64,000 bases of DNA from Streptomyces coelicoflavus. GTDB taxonomy: Bacteria > Actinomycetota > Actinomycetes > Streptomycetales > Streptomycetaceae. Shown in pieces: positions 41,307-48,519 of this stretch. Made by a program: the position numbers and the translations under genes. Numbering within the stretch: the stretch's first letter is position 1; each line of letters starts with the position of its first letter. Below the pieces are notes generated by a model. The model was given only the letters and a program-made list of their open reading frames with translations, had not been told where the DNA came from and made no database searches. The DNA is taken from positions 620,001-684,000 of the forward strand of contig NZ_BEWB01000003.1 of NCBI RefSeq assembly GCF_003112555.1, given 5' to 3'.

Positions 41307-41837
41307 TCAGGCCGCCGCGGGGCCGGGCACGGCCTGCGGGCCGAGGAACGCGCCCCGGTAGTACAGCAGCGGAAGGGCGTCGTCGGCGTTCTCCGGTGTA
41401 CTGAGGTCCACCACCCGGCCCACCACGATCCTGTGGTCCCCGGCGGGGATCACGGTCTCGATCCGGCAGTCCACCCAGGCGAGACCGCCGGCGATCCGCG
41501 GGGACCCGGTGCCGTCGGCCGGCCGCCAGTCCACACCGGCGAACTTGTCCGCGCCGGAACGGCCGAATCCGCGGCACAGGTCGCCCTGGTCGGCTTTGAG
41601 CACCGTCGCGCAGAAGGCCCCCGACTGTTCGATGCGGGGGCCGGTCGTCGACGTCTCGGCCACCGCGTAGGACACCAGCGGCGGATCGAGGGAGAGCGAG
41701 GCGAAGGACTGGCAGGCGAAGCCGGCCGGTCTGCCGTCGTGGACGGCGGAGATGATCGTCACCCCCGTACAGAAGCGGCCGAGCACATCGCGAAAACGGC
41801 TCCGGTCGAAGCGGAGGGCGGTGGCGGTCGTGTACAC
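41307..41837 (-). CDS. Flavin reductase (NADH:FMN/FAD oxidoreductase)
   Basis: The 176-residue protein matches the HpaC/RutF-type flavin reductase domain: FRDVLGRFCTGVTIISAVHDGRPAGFACQSFASLSLDPPLVSY at the N-terminus and GDHRIVVGRVVDL near the end. Such enzymes provide free reduced FMN or FAD to two-component monooxygenases or halogenases. GTG 41837 follows GAGG. SARP-type heptads at 41913-41930 sit upstream. The only flavin-dependent oxygenase in view is the luciferase-like enzyme at 25156-26196, so it may be the client, but an unseen enzyme left of the window is equally possible. Confidence 0.92.
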   Translation of the reverse strand: MYTTATALRFDRSRFRDVLGRFCTGVTIISAVHDGRPAGFACQSFASLSLDPPLVSYAVAETSTTGPRIEQSGAFCATVLKADQGDLCRGFGRSGADKFAGVDWRPADGTGSPRIAGGLAWVDCRIETVIPAGDHRIVVGRVVDLSTPENADDALPLLYYRGAFLGPQAVPGPAAA

Positions 41838-41912
41838 GCGAACCTCACAGGGCAGGGGACGGCGGTCGACGCGCCGCGGGGCGCACGCCGGGTGCTCACG
41901 CTCCCCGCGCCC

Positions 41913-41930
41913 CCTACATCGGGTCTACAC
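41913..41930 (-). promoter_or_regulatory. SARP-type heptad pair upstream of flavin reductase gene
   Basis: On the minus strand the heptads GTGTAGA and ATGTAGG begin 11 bases apart, about 76 bases before the flavin reductase start. Confidence 0.6.
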
Positions 41931-42072
41931 GCGGCGGTTCGGCCCGGCCGCGCAACCTGTGGGACCCTCGGTGCCTGAACGCGTCCAACTGCTGCCGCAC
42001 TGGGCGGTGTTCGCCCCCGTGCCCCGGCACTTCCGTGTCCTGCGGGCGCCGTTCGTCCGGACTCCGCCGTCG

Positions 42073-42090
42073 CCATAGGAATGCCGTAGG
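42073..42090 (+). promoter_or_regulatory. SARP-type heptad pair CCATAGG-N4-CCGTAGG
   Basis: The two heptads begin exactly 11 bases apart and are followed after nine bases by TTTGAT, an acceptable -10. This is the classical layout of a SARP-activated promoter and would serve the SyrP-like and phosphopantetheinyl transferase genes. Confidence 0.65.
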
Positions 42091-42187
42091 CGGGCGTTCT
42101 TTGATGAGCGGCGTGCCGTGGGCCGCCGGCGTACCCTCCTGTCCCCCCACCGGCCTTCCTGTTGCGATGTCGGAGAAAGGCCGTGTG

Positions 42188-43111
42188 GTGAGGTTGGAGA
42201 ACTGGACGCCGCTGGAGATGGACCCGGGGGGCGTCGGCGGTCCCGAGGAACTCGTGCAACGCCTCACGGAGCTGGGGCCGCAGGAGCTCACCGGTCTGCT
42301 CGCAGAGGAGAAGGCCCTGGTCTTCAGGGGTTTCGACATCACGGCCGAGACACTCCCCGACGTCCTCGCTCCGCTGCTCGCGACCGGGTCCGGACCGGAC
42401 GCGGGATCGCGCGCCCCGGCCGTCCACGCCGTGTGGCACACCCGGACCGGCCGGCCGGACACCACCGTCTGGCCGTTCCACAAGATGAGCGCCGCGCACG
42501 CCTGGCCCACGCGCCTCGCCCTGTACTGCGACACCGCCCCGCTCACCGGCGGCGCCAGTGTGGTGGTGGACTCGGCGGGATGGCTCGCCGCCCTCGATCC
42601 CGCACTGCTCGAGCGCCTGGCGCCCGGAGTCCGCTACGTGCGCTACTTCCACGACGGCTCCGGCATCGGTGAGAGCTGGCAGAGTGCCTTCGGCACCGAC
42701 CGCCGGGAGCAGGTCGAGCTGTTCCTCGACGCGACCGGGTACGAGTGGTCCTGGAGGGCGGACGGCGGGATCCAGGTGTCGCGGGTCCTGCCCGCCACCG
42801 TCAGGCACCCGGTCACCGGCACCGAGATGTGGTTCAACCAGATCCACCGCTGGCACCCGGCCGGCTCCGGGCACCGCGAGGCGCTGGCGCGGGTCCTGCC
42901 CGAGGGCCGGCTGCCGTGGAACGTCACCTTCGCGGACGGTTCCTCCATCCCCGGCCGCACGGTGACCGAGATCTGCTGCCGCGGTTTCGCCATGGCCGTC
43001 GACATCCCCTGGAACCGCGGCGACCTGCTGTTGCTCGACAACGTGTCACTCGCCCACGGCCGCCGCCCCTTCACCGGGACGCGCCGCGTCTGCGTCGCCA
43101 TGTCGGACTGA
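42188..43111 (+). CDS. SyrP-like dioxygenase paralogue lacking the acidic iron ligand
   Basis: This 307-residue protein aligns over most of its length with the dioxygenase at 26211-27155 (shared VRYFHDGSGIGESWQSAF, MWFNQIHRWHPAG, FADGS, AHGRRPFTGTRR). The distal His290 and the following arginine are kept. At the first metal site, however, HNE is replaced by HKM (His98, Met100), with no acidic residue close by and a shortened loop before it. The start is uncertain: GTG 42188 (or 42185) suits the GGAGAAAGG ribosome site, while ATG 42167 and 42104 are also in frame. Loss of the carboxylate is known in iron halogenases (HxA or HxG), but Met there is unfamiliar; it may instead be a non-catalytic relative. 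It is followed by the phosphopantetheinyl transferase gene. Confidence 0.85.
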   Translation: MRLENWTPLEMDPGGVGGPEELVQRLTELGPQELTGLLAEEKALVFRGFDITAETLPDVLAPLLATGSGPDAGSRAPAVHAVWHTRTGRPDTTVWPFHKMSAAHAWPTRLALYCDTAPLTGGASVVVDSAGWLAALDPALLERLAPGVRYVRYFHDGSGIGESWQSAFGTDRREQVELFLDATGYEWSWRADGGIQVSRVLPATVRHPVTGTEMWFNQIHRWHPAGSGHREALARVLPEGRLPWNVTFADGSSIPGRTVTEICCRGFAMAVDIPWNRGDLLLLDNVSLAHGRRPFTGTRRVCVAMSD

Positions 43112-43158
43112 CGGCGCGTGGGCCGGACCGCCCCTCCCCACCCGCCAGGAGCCTGTTC

Positions 43159-43947
43159 ATGCACGGAGCCTCGTACCGGACCCTGCACGAGACGGATGCC
43201 GTCCACGTGTGGCAGGGCAAGGTGACCGATCACTACGATCCCGTGGTCCTCGCCCTGCTGTCGCCCGACGAGCGGGCCGTCGCGGCCCGCCGGCCCGCGC
43301 CGGTCGGCACGCGCTACGCGAAGGTGCACGCCGAGGTCCGGCGCATCCTCGCGGGCTACCTCGACGCCGACCCCGGCGAACTGCGCATGGGCCGCATGCC
43401 CTGCCCGCGCTGCCCGGACCCGGCGCACGGCAGGCCCCGACTGGTGGTTCCCGGCACGGACCTCGACTTCAACCTGTCGCGCTCCGGGCCGCACTGGCTG
43501 CTCGCGGTGTCCGCGCGGGGGCCGGTGGGGGTGGACCTGGAGACCGCACGGCCGGTCGCCGACCTCTGGACGACCGCGGCCGCCGTCATGTCACCGTCCG
43601 AACTGCGTCATCTCAGGAGCCTGCCGGACGAGGCGGCGCGCACCGCCGCGTACTACCGGGCCTGGACCCGCAAGGAGGCCGTGGTCAAGGCGAGCGGCGT
43701 GGGTGTCGTGGCCGACCTGCGGGCCGTGGACGTACGCCCCCACGCGTCCGCGCCCGTGTCGGTGCGGCACGCCGAGCCCCGCGGCCCCCAGGTGTGGCTG
43801 GTGCGCGACCTGCCACTGGGCCCCGACCGGTACGGTGCGCTGGCCGGAGAACCCGAGGCGCACGGCCCGGTCCTGCTGGTCGGTCCGGCCGGGCCCGGCA
43901 CGGCCGTGGTGCCCGTGCCGGACGGCGGGCCGGTGCCGCGCCCGTGA
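43159..43947 (+). CDS. Sfp-type 4'-phosphopantetheinyl transferase
   Basis: The 262-residue protein carries the Sfp-family motifs GVDLE (Mg-binding, about residues 125-129) and WTRKEAVVKASG (about 169-180), plus DFNLSRSGPHWLLAVS in the position of the substrate loop. It transfers phosphopantetheine from CoA to the serines of PCP and ACP domains, so it should activate the synthetases and the lipid ACP of this cluster. ATG 43159 follows AGGAG. It is 47 bases after the SyrP-like gene and is convergent with the SARP gene. Confidence 0.93.
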   Translation: MHGASYRTLHETDAVHVWQGKVTDHYDPVVLALLSPDERAVAARRPAPVGTRYAKVHAEVRRILAGYLDADPGELRMGRMPCPRCPDPAHGRPRLVVPGTDLDFNLSRSGPHWLLAVSARGPVGVDLETARPVADLWTTAAAVMSPSELRHLRSLPDEAARTAAYYRAWTRKEAVVKASGVGVVADLRAVDVRPHASAPVSVRHAEPRGPQVWLVRDLPLGPDRYGALAGEPEAHGPVLLVGPAGPGTAVVPVPDGGPVPRP

Positions 43948-43974
43948 CGCCCCCGCCGGCCGGCGCGGTGCCGC

Positions 43975-45768
43975 TCAGGCCGCGGACCGCTCGACCTCCC
44001 GTGCGTAGCGGCTGGTCTCCGCGACCAGCCGCACCAGGCTGTTGAGCCGGTAGACCGGTTCGTCGCGCTCGTCCGAGAAGCCCAGCAGACCCTGGTCCAC
44101 CAGGGATTCCAGCGCCGCCTCCAGGGGCGCCGCCCCGAGCCCGAGCGACCGGGCCGCCGACCGTACCGAGAACTCCTCCCGGCCGAGCCGGGGCAGCAGC
44201 AGGAGCAGCCTGCGCTGGTCGCCGTCCAGGCGGCCCAACGCCGCTTCCAGGCTGCGCGGCACGGACAGGCCGCGCGCCTCCAGCTCCCGCAGCCGGCCGT
44301 GCGGCTGGGCGAGGCGGTCCGCGAACCGCCGCAGGGAGGAGCTCGGCCGGGCCGCGAGCCGCGTCGCGACGATCCGCACGGCCAGCGGCAGTCCCGCGCA
44401 GTACCGGGCGATGTCCAGCGCGGCCTGCGGCTCCGCGGCCACGCGCGCCGGGTCCGCGGAGGCCGTCAGCATCCGGAGGCTCTCCTGCGTGCTGAGCGGC
44501 CCCAGGACCCGGGTGTGCAGGCCGCCGATCGGCCCGAGCAGCGTCTGGCTGGTGATCAGCACGCCGGGCTCGGGCGCCCCGGGCAGCAGCGGGGAGAGCT
44601 GGAGTTCGCTGACCGCGTTGTCCAGCAGGATGAGGATGCGCCGCCCGGTGGTGCGGGTCCGGTACAGCCTGACCAGCTCGTCGAGGTCCGACTCGCCGGT
44701 GCCCATCGGCTCCCCGAGGGAGCGCAGCATCCCGACCAGGAGGTCGCGCGGGTCGGCCGGCCGGCCGTCCGGGCGGCTCAGGTTCACGTACAGCCGGCCG
44801 TCGGGGAAGGCGTCGAGGGATTCGTTGGCCGCCCGTACGGCGAGAGCGGTCTTGCCGATGCCCGGCATGCCCGCCACCAGGAACCGGCGGGTGTGCCACG
44901 AGCGGCCCCCGGAGGGCGGGAGCAGCCGGCCCAGCTCGGCCAGCTCGGCCCGGCGGCCGGTGAACTCCGGGACGTCCGCGGGCAGGGTGCTGGGCGGGGC
45001 CGTGCGCGCCACCGCGGCACGGGCCGGCGGGGCGACGGCCGGGTCACCGGTCAGCACGGCCTGGTACACGGAGGCCAGCTCGGCGCCCGGATCGACGCCC
45101 AGTTCGTCCGCGAGCACCCGGCGGCCCGCGTGGTACGCGGTGAGCGCGTCGGCCTGCCGCCCGCACTGGTAGAGCGCCTTCATGAGCTGCGCCCGCATCC
45201 GCTCCCGGACCGGGAACTCGGACACCAGGGACGTCAGTTCGGGGATCAGCCCGCGGTGCCGGCCCAGCTCCAGGTCCGCCTCGATGCGGTTCTCCAGGGT
45301 CACGGCGCGGGCTTCCTCCAGGCGGGGCAGCTCGGTGTCGGCCAGGAACTCCGTGACGTTCGACAGGGCGGGGCCCCGCCACAGCTCCAGCGCGTCCCGG
45401 AGGAGCGCGCCGGCCCGCTCCACGTCGCCCGCCTCCTGCGCCTCGGTGCCGAGCCGGCTGAGCCGTTCGAACTCCAGGAAGTCGATCCGGGCGTCTCCGG
45501 CGTCGAGCGCGTAGCCCGGCAGCTGGCGCGCGATCCGCACGCCGTCGCCCAGACGCATCCGCAGCCGCGAGATGTAGGTGTAGATCTGCGCGCTCACGGT
45601 GACCGGCGGGTTCCAGCCCCACAGCAGCCGGCTCAGTTGCGCGTCGGAGACGACCCGCCCCCTGGCCAACAGGAGAGCGGCGAGCACCGTCTTGACCTTG
45701 GTTCCTGACAGAACGATGGATTCGCCGTCTCTGCGGACTTCCACCGGACCGAGCACTCGGAACTCCAT
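43975..45768 (-). CDS. SARP/AfsR-type pathway activator with NB-ARC domain
   Basis: This 597-residue regulator has an N-terminal OmpR-like winged helix (MEFRVLGPVEVRRDGESIVL...), a bacterial transcriptional activation domain (about 95-240, ending in ADALTAYHAGRRVLADELGVDPG), and an NB-ARC-like ATPase region with Walker A AGMPGIGKTALA and sensor motif LILLDNA. It lacks the TPR tail of full-length AfsR. SARPs activate antibiotic genes by binding direct heptad repeats upstream of -10 elements, and six such 11-bp-spaced pairs occur in this window before biosynthetic genes. A CTGTCAG/CTGACAG dyad upstream suggests that this gene is itself controlled. I saw no TTA codon in it. Confidence 0.93.
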   Translation of the reverse strand: MEFRVLGPVEVRRDGESIVLSGTKVKTVLAALLLARGRVVSDAQLSRLLWGWNPPVTVSAQIYTYISRLRMRLGDGVRIARQLPGYALDAGDARIDFLEFERLSRLGTEAQEAGDVERAGALLRDALELWRGPALSNVTEFLADTELPRLEEARAVTLENRIEADLELGRHRGLIPELTSLVSEFPVRERMRAQLMKALYQCGRQADALTAYHAGRRVLADELGVDPGAELASVYQAVLTGDPAVAPPARAAVARTAPPSTLPADVPEFTGRRAELAELGRLLPPSGGRSWHTRRFLVAGMPGIGKTALAVRAANESLDAFPDGRLYVNLSRPDGRPADPRDLLVGMLRSLGEPMGTGESDLDELVRLYRTRTTGRRILILLDNAVSELQLSPLLPGAPEPGVLITSQTLLGPIGGLHTRVLGPLSTQESLRMLTASADPARVAAEPQAALDIARYCAGLPLAVRIVATRLAARPSSSLRRFADRLAQPHGRLRELEARGLSVPRSLEAALGRLDGDQRRLLLLLPRLGREEFSVRSAARSLGLGAAPLEAALESLVDQGLLGFSDERDEPVYRLNSLVRLVAETSRYAREVERSAA

Positions 45769-45840
45769 GACACCCCCTGGTTCGACGCCTTTCCGCCAAC
45801 CAGTCTGTGAGTGTCGTGGCCGGTTGGGAGGGCTCCGGAC

Positions 45841-45863
45841 CTGTCAGGAGGCTGCACTGACAG
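45841..45863. promoter_or_regulatory. Dyad CTGTCAG-N9-CTGACAG upstream of the SARP gene
   Basis: Perfect 7-bp arms lie 73 to 95 bases before the SARP start. The same heptamers precede the secreted-peptide gene at 39584-39617. The 23-bp size is about right for a dimeric regulator. Confidence 0.5.
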
Positions 45864-45960
45864 CTCCTTGCGAGCCACGGGCCGTGTGCTGCCGGCACCG
45901 CGAATCGTTGGGCGGGCCCGGCCCGAGGAGCACGTGGGGGCGGCCGGGCCCGACGTGCGC

Positions 45961-46000
45961 GTGGGGGGCCGCGACGCCGGCTGACGTCGCGGCCCCCCAC
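45961..46000. terminator. 16-bp hairpin terminator after MbtH gene 2
   Basis: Arms 45961-45976 and 45985-46000 pair perfectly (GTGGGGGGCCGCGACG and complement) around an eight-base loop, 12 bases beyond the MbtH stop. Confidence 0.8.
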
Positions 46001-46012
46001 GGGGCGGCCGGG

Positions 46013-46231
46013 TCAGGAGGCCGTGCCGGCCATGGCCCGCACCAGGCTGAGCGGACGCATGTCGGTCCAGTTCCGCTCCACGTACTCCAGGCAGGCGGCG
46101 CGCGTGTCCTCGCCGTGCACCCGCTGCCAGCCCTCCGGGACCTCGGCGAACGCCGGCCACAGCGAGTGCTGTCCCTCATCGTTGACGAGCACGAAGTACG
46201 ACGCCTCGTCGTTCTCGAACGGATTCGCCAC
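46013..46231 (-). CDS. MbtH-like protein 2
   Basis: This 72-residue MbtH-like protein differs from the one at 39115-39333 at only about eight positions, all in the second half ([14 protein letters not shown] versus AEIPEGWQKAHGED, and the last residues). It has the same start, family motifs and a separate promoter with SARP-type heptads. Such close similarity suggests local duplication; each copy may favour different adenylation domains or simply raise dosage. Confidence 0.96.
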   Translation of the reverse strand: MANPFENDEASYFVLVNDEGQHSLWPAFAEVPEGWQRVHGEDTRAACLEYVERNWTDMRPLSLVRAMAGTAS

Positions 46232-46283
46232 GGTTCCACCTCATACGTCGGCAACTGCGGTCCGTAATACCTTCGGGGCCCGC

Positions 46284-46312
46284 CCTATACGAATCCTGCG
46301 CCCGCCCGTATA
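46284..46312 (-). promoter_or_regulatory. SARP-type heptads (two or three) upstream of MbtH gene 2
   Basis: On the minus strand GCGCAGG and GTATAGG begin 11 bases apart; a third, weaker heptad (TATACGG) lies a further 11 bases upstream. The sequence that follows, ending in CCGAAGGTA, is shared with the glycosyltransferase promoter at about 49603-49618. Confidence 0.6.
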
Positions 46313-46410
46313 GGCCGGCCGGTGCCGTGGCACCTGCCGTCCGGGCACGCGAAGAGGCCCTCCGCCGGACGGCGAAGGGCGTTGCGCAACGCTGCGGAGC
46401 GGTGGGGCGG

Positions 46411-47385
46411 CTACCGGGCCAGCGGCTCCCACCAGGCACGGTTGTCCCGGTACCACCGCACGGTCTCGGCGAGGCCCTCACGGAAGTCCTTGCGGGGCGC
46501 GTAACCGAGTTCCCGGCGGATCTTGGCGCAGTCCACCGCGTACCGCCGGTCGTGGCCCTTGCGGTCGGCCACGTACTCGACGCTGCCCTCCCAGTCGGCG
46601 CCGCAGGCGTCGAGGAGCAGGCCGGTGAGCTCCTTGTTGGACAGCTCGGTGCCGCCGCCGATGTTGTAGACCTCGCCGGCCCGGCCCCGGGTGCGGACGA
46701 GTTCGATGCCCTGCACGTGGTCGTCGATGTGCAGCCAGTCGCGCACGTTGCCGCCGTCCCCGTACAGCGGGACCTTCCTGCCGTCCAGGAGATTCGTCAC
46801 GAACAGCGGGATGAGCTTCTCGGGGTAGTGGTGGTGACCGTAGTTGTTGGAGCAGCGGGTGACCCGGACGTCCAGGCCGTGGGTGCGGTGGTAGGCCAGG
46901 GCGAGCAGGTCGCTGGAGGCCTTGGCCGCGGAGTAGGGCGAGTTGGGGGACAGCGGGTGGGTCTCCGGCCAGGAGCCGGAGTCGATCGAGCCGTAGACCT
47001 CGTCCGTGGAGACGTGCACGAACCGGCGGCCGCCCGCCCGATGGGCGGCCTCCACCAAGGTGTGCGTGCCGAGCACGTTGGTCCGCACGAACGCGGCGCC
47101 GCCCTCGATCGACCGGTCGACGTGCGACTCGGCCGCGAAGTGCACCACCTCGTCGTGCTCGGCCATCAGCCCGGCGACGAGGCCGGCGTCGCAGATGTCG
47201 CCCTCGACGAACGCGAAGCCGGGGTGGTCGCGGACCTCGTCGAGGTTGGCCGGATTGCCGGCGTAGGTGAGCAGGTCGAGCACGGTGACGCGGACGTCTC
47301 CCGGGCCGTCCGGACCGAGCAGGGTGCGCACGTAGTGGGAGCCGATGAAGCCGGCGCCGCCGGTGACGAGGATTCTGCTGCTCAT
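46411..47385 (-). CDS. rfbB: dTDP-glucose 4,6-dehydratase
   Basis: The 324-residue protein is an extended short-chain dehydratase that makes dTDP-4-keto-6-deoxyglucose. It shows the NAD-binding TGGAGFIGSH, the HFAAESHVDRSI segment, the active-site STDEVYG, YSAAK (Tyr-x3-Lys), and RCSNNYGHHHYPEKLIP, all diagnostic of RmlB/RfbB. Its ATG overlaps the stop of the thymidylyltransferase gene (ATGA). It is last in the glycosyltransferase-rfbA-rfbB unit. No epimerase or ketoreductase of a deoxysugar pathway lies in the window, so the final sugar is unknown. Confidence 0.95.
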   Translation of the reverse strand: MSSRILVTGGAGFIGSHYVRTLLGPDGPGDVRVTVLDLLTYAGNPANLDEVRDHPGFAFVEGDICDAGLVAGLMAEHDEVVHFAAESHVDRSIEGGAAFVRTNVLGTHTLVEAAHRAGGRRFVHVSTDEVYGSIDSGSWPETHPLSPNSPYSAAKASSDLLALAYHRTHGLDVRVTRCSNNYGHHHYPEKLIPLFVTNLLDGRKVPLYGDGGNVRDWLHIDDHVQGIELVRTRGRAGEVYNIGGGTELSNKELTGLLLDACGADWEGSVEYVADRKGHDRRYAVDCAKIRRELGYAPRKDFREGLAETVRWYRDNRAWWEPLAR

Positions 47386-48449
47386 GACGAGATCTGCACC
47401 TTACTGTGATCACCGAGCACGAGCCGGTGGGCGGAGGGGACGCGGGGGGCCGGTGTCACCTCGACGTCGCGGCCGATGAGGGAGGCCTCGATGCGGCGGA
47501 CACCGCGGACGGAGGAACCGCGCAGGACGATGGAGTACTCGATCTCGCTCTGCTCTATGCGGCAGTTGGCGGACACCGACGTGTACGGGCCGATGTAGGC
47601 GTCGCGCACCACCGTGTCCTCGCCGATCACCACGGGACCGACGATCCGGCTGCCGCTGACCTCGGCGCCCTCCTCGATCACGACCCGCCCGATGAGTTCC
47701 GAGCACGCGTCGACCCGGCCGTGGACCGCCGGTTCCAGGGTGTCGAGGACCGAGCGGTTGACCTCCAGCATGTCGGCCGTGTTCCCGGTGTCCTTCCAGT
47801 AGCCGGAGATCGCGGTGGACCGTACCGTCCGGTCCCCGTCGATCAGCCACTGGATGGCGTCGGTGATCTCCAGTTCTCCCCGCCAGGACGGTTCGATGGA
47901 GCGCACCGCCTGGTGTATCGCCGGGGTGAAGAGATAGATCCCGACCAGCGCCAGATCGCTCTTGGGCCGCAGGGGCTTCTCCTCCAGGCCGACGACCCGG
48001 CCGCGCTCGTCGAGCTCCGCGACGCCGAAGGCGGTGGGGTCGGCGACCCGGGTGAGCAGGATCTGGGCGTCGGGCCGCTCGGTGCGGAAGGCGTCGACCA
48101 GCCCCGTGATCCCGCCGACGACGAAGTTGTCGCCGAGATACATCACGAAGTCGTCGTCGCCGAGGAACTCCTCGGCGATGCGCACCGCGTGGGCGAGGCC
48201 GAGCGGGGACGCCTGCGGAATGTAGGTGACCTTCAGCCCGAACCGGGCACCGTCGCCCACCGCTTCGCGGATCTCCTCGGCCGTGTCGCCGACGATGATC
48301 CCCACCTCGACGATGTCGGCCTCGGCGATCGCCTCCAGACCGTAGAAGAGCACCGGCTTGTTGGCCACCGGCACCAGCTGCTTGGCCGAGGTGTGCGTGA
48401 TCGGACGCAGCCGGGTGCCCGCGCCGCCGGCCAGGACCAAAGCTTTCAT
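47382..48449 (-). CDS. rfbA: Glucose-1-phosphate thymidylyltransferase (long StrD-type)
   Basis: This 355-residue enzyme couples glucose-1-phosphate and dTTP to dTDP-glucose. The N-terminal signature KALVLAGGAGTRLRPITHT, the metal-binding YLGDNFV and the EKP motif (GLEEKPLRPKSD) are clear. Beyond the catalytic part it has a C-terminal left-handed beta-helix domain (VVIEEGAEVSGSRIVGPVVIG...), which is the long form common in antibiotic deoxysugar clusters (StrD type) rather than the short RmlA of cell-wall rhamnose. ATG 48449 is chosen because the upstream in-frame sequence is not conserved and GGGAAAG precedes it. Confidence 0.95.
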   Translation of the reverse strand: MKALVLAGGAGTRLRPITHTSAKQLVPVANKPVLFYGLEAIAEADIVEVGIIVGDTAEEIREAVGDGARFGLKVTYIPQASPLGLAHAVRIAEEFLGDDDFVMYLGDNFVVGGITGLVDAFRTERPDAQILLTRVADPTAFGVAELDERGRVVGLEEKPLRPKSDLALVGIYLFTPAIHQAVRSIEPSWRGELEITDAIQWLIDGDRTVRSTAISGYWKDTGNTADMLEVNRSVLDTLEPAVHGRVDACSELIGRVVIEEGAEVSGSRIVGPVVIGEDTVVRDAYIGPYTSVSANCRIEQSEIEYSIVLRGSSVRGVRRIEASLIGRDVEVTPAPRVPSAHRLVLGDHSKVQISS

Positions 48450-48519
48450 GGAGCTTTCCCTACCTTGCTGTCGAGTCGCTCGGGAGCGGTGCATCGGTTC
48501 GGGGCCGGGCCGCATGCCG

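Larger units (their letters stand above)
41838..42187. other. 350-bp divergent intergenic region
   Basis: I see no credible gene between the flavin reductase and the SyrP-like gene. Apart from two SARP-type heptad pairs, one per direction (41913-41930 and 42073-42090), nothing else stands out. Confidence 0.7.

Noticed and set aside
42035..42187. Upstream N-terminal extension of the second SyrP-like protein
   Set aside because: It would run through the heptad promoter and has no counterpart in the paralogue; starts at 42188/42185 fit the ribosome site better, though 42167 remains possible.
46336..46392. Hairpins after rfbB (GCCGTCCGG/CCGGACGGC and GCGTTGCGCAACGC) as terminators
   Set aside because: Short stems, the first with a 20-base loop, are common at this GC content; not strong enough to list.
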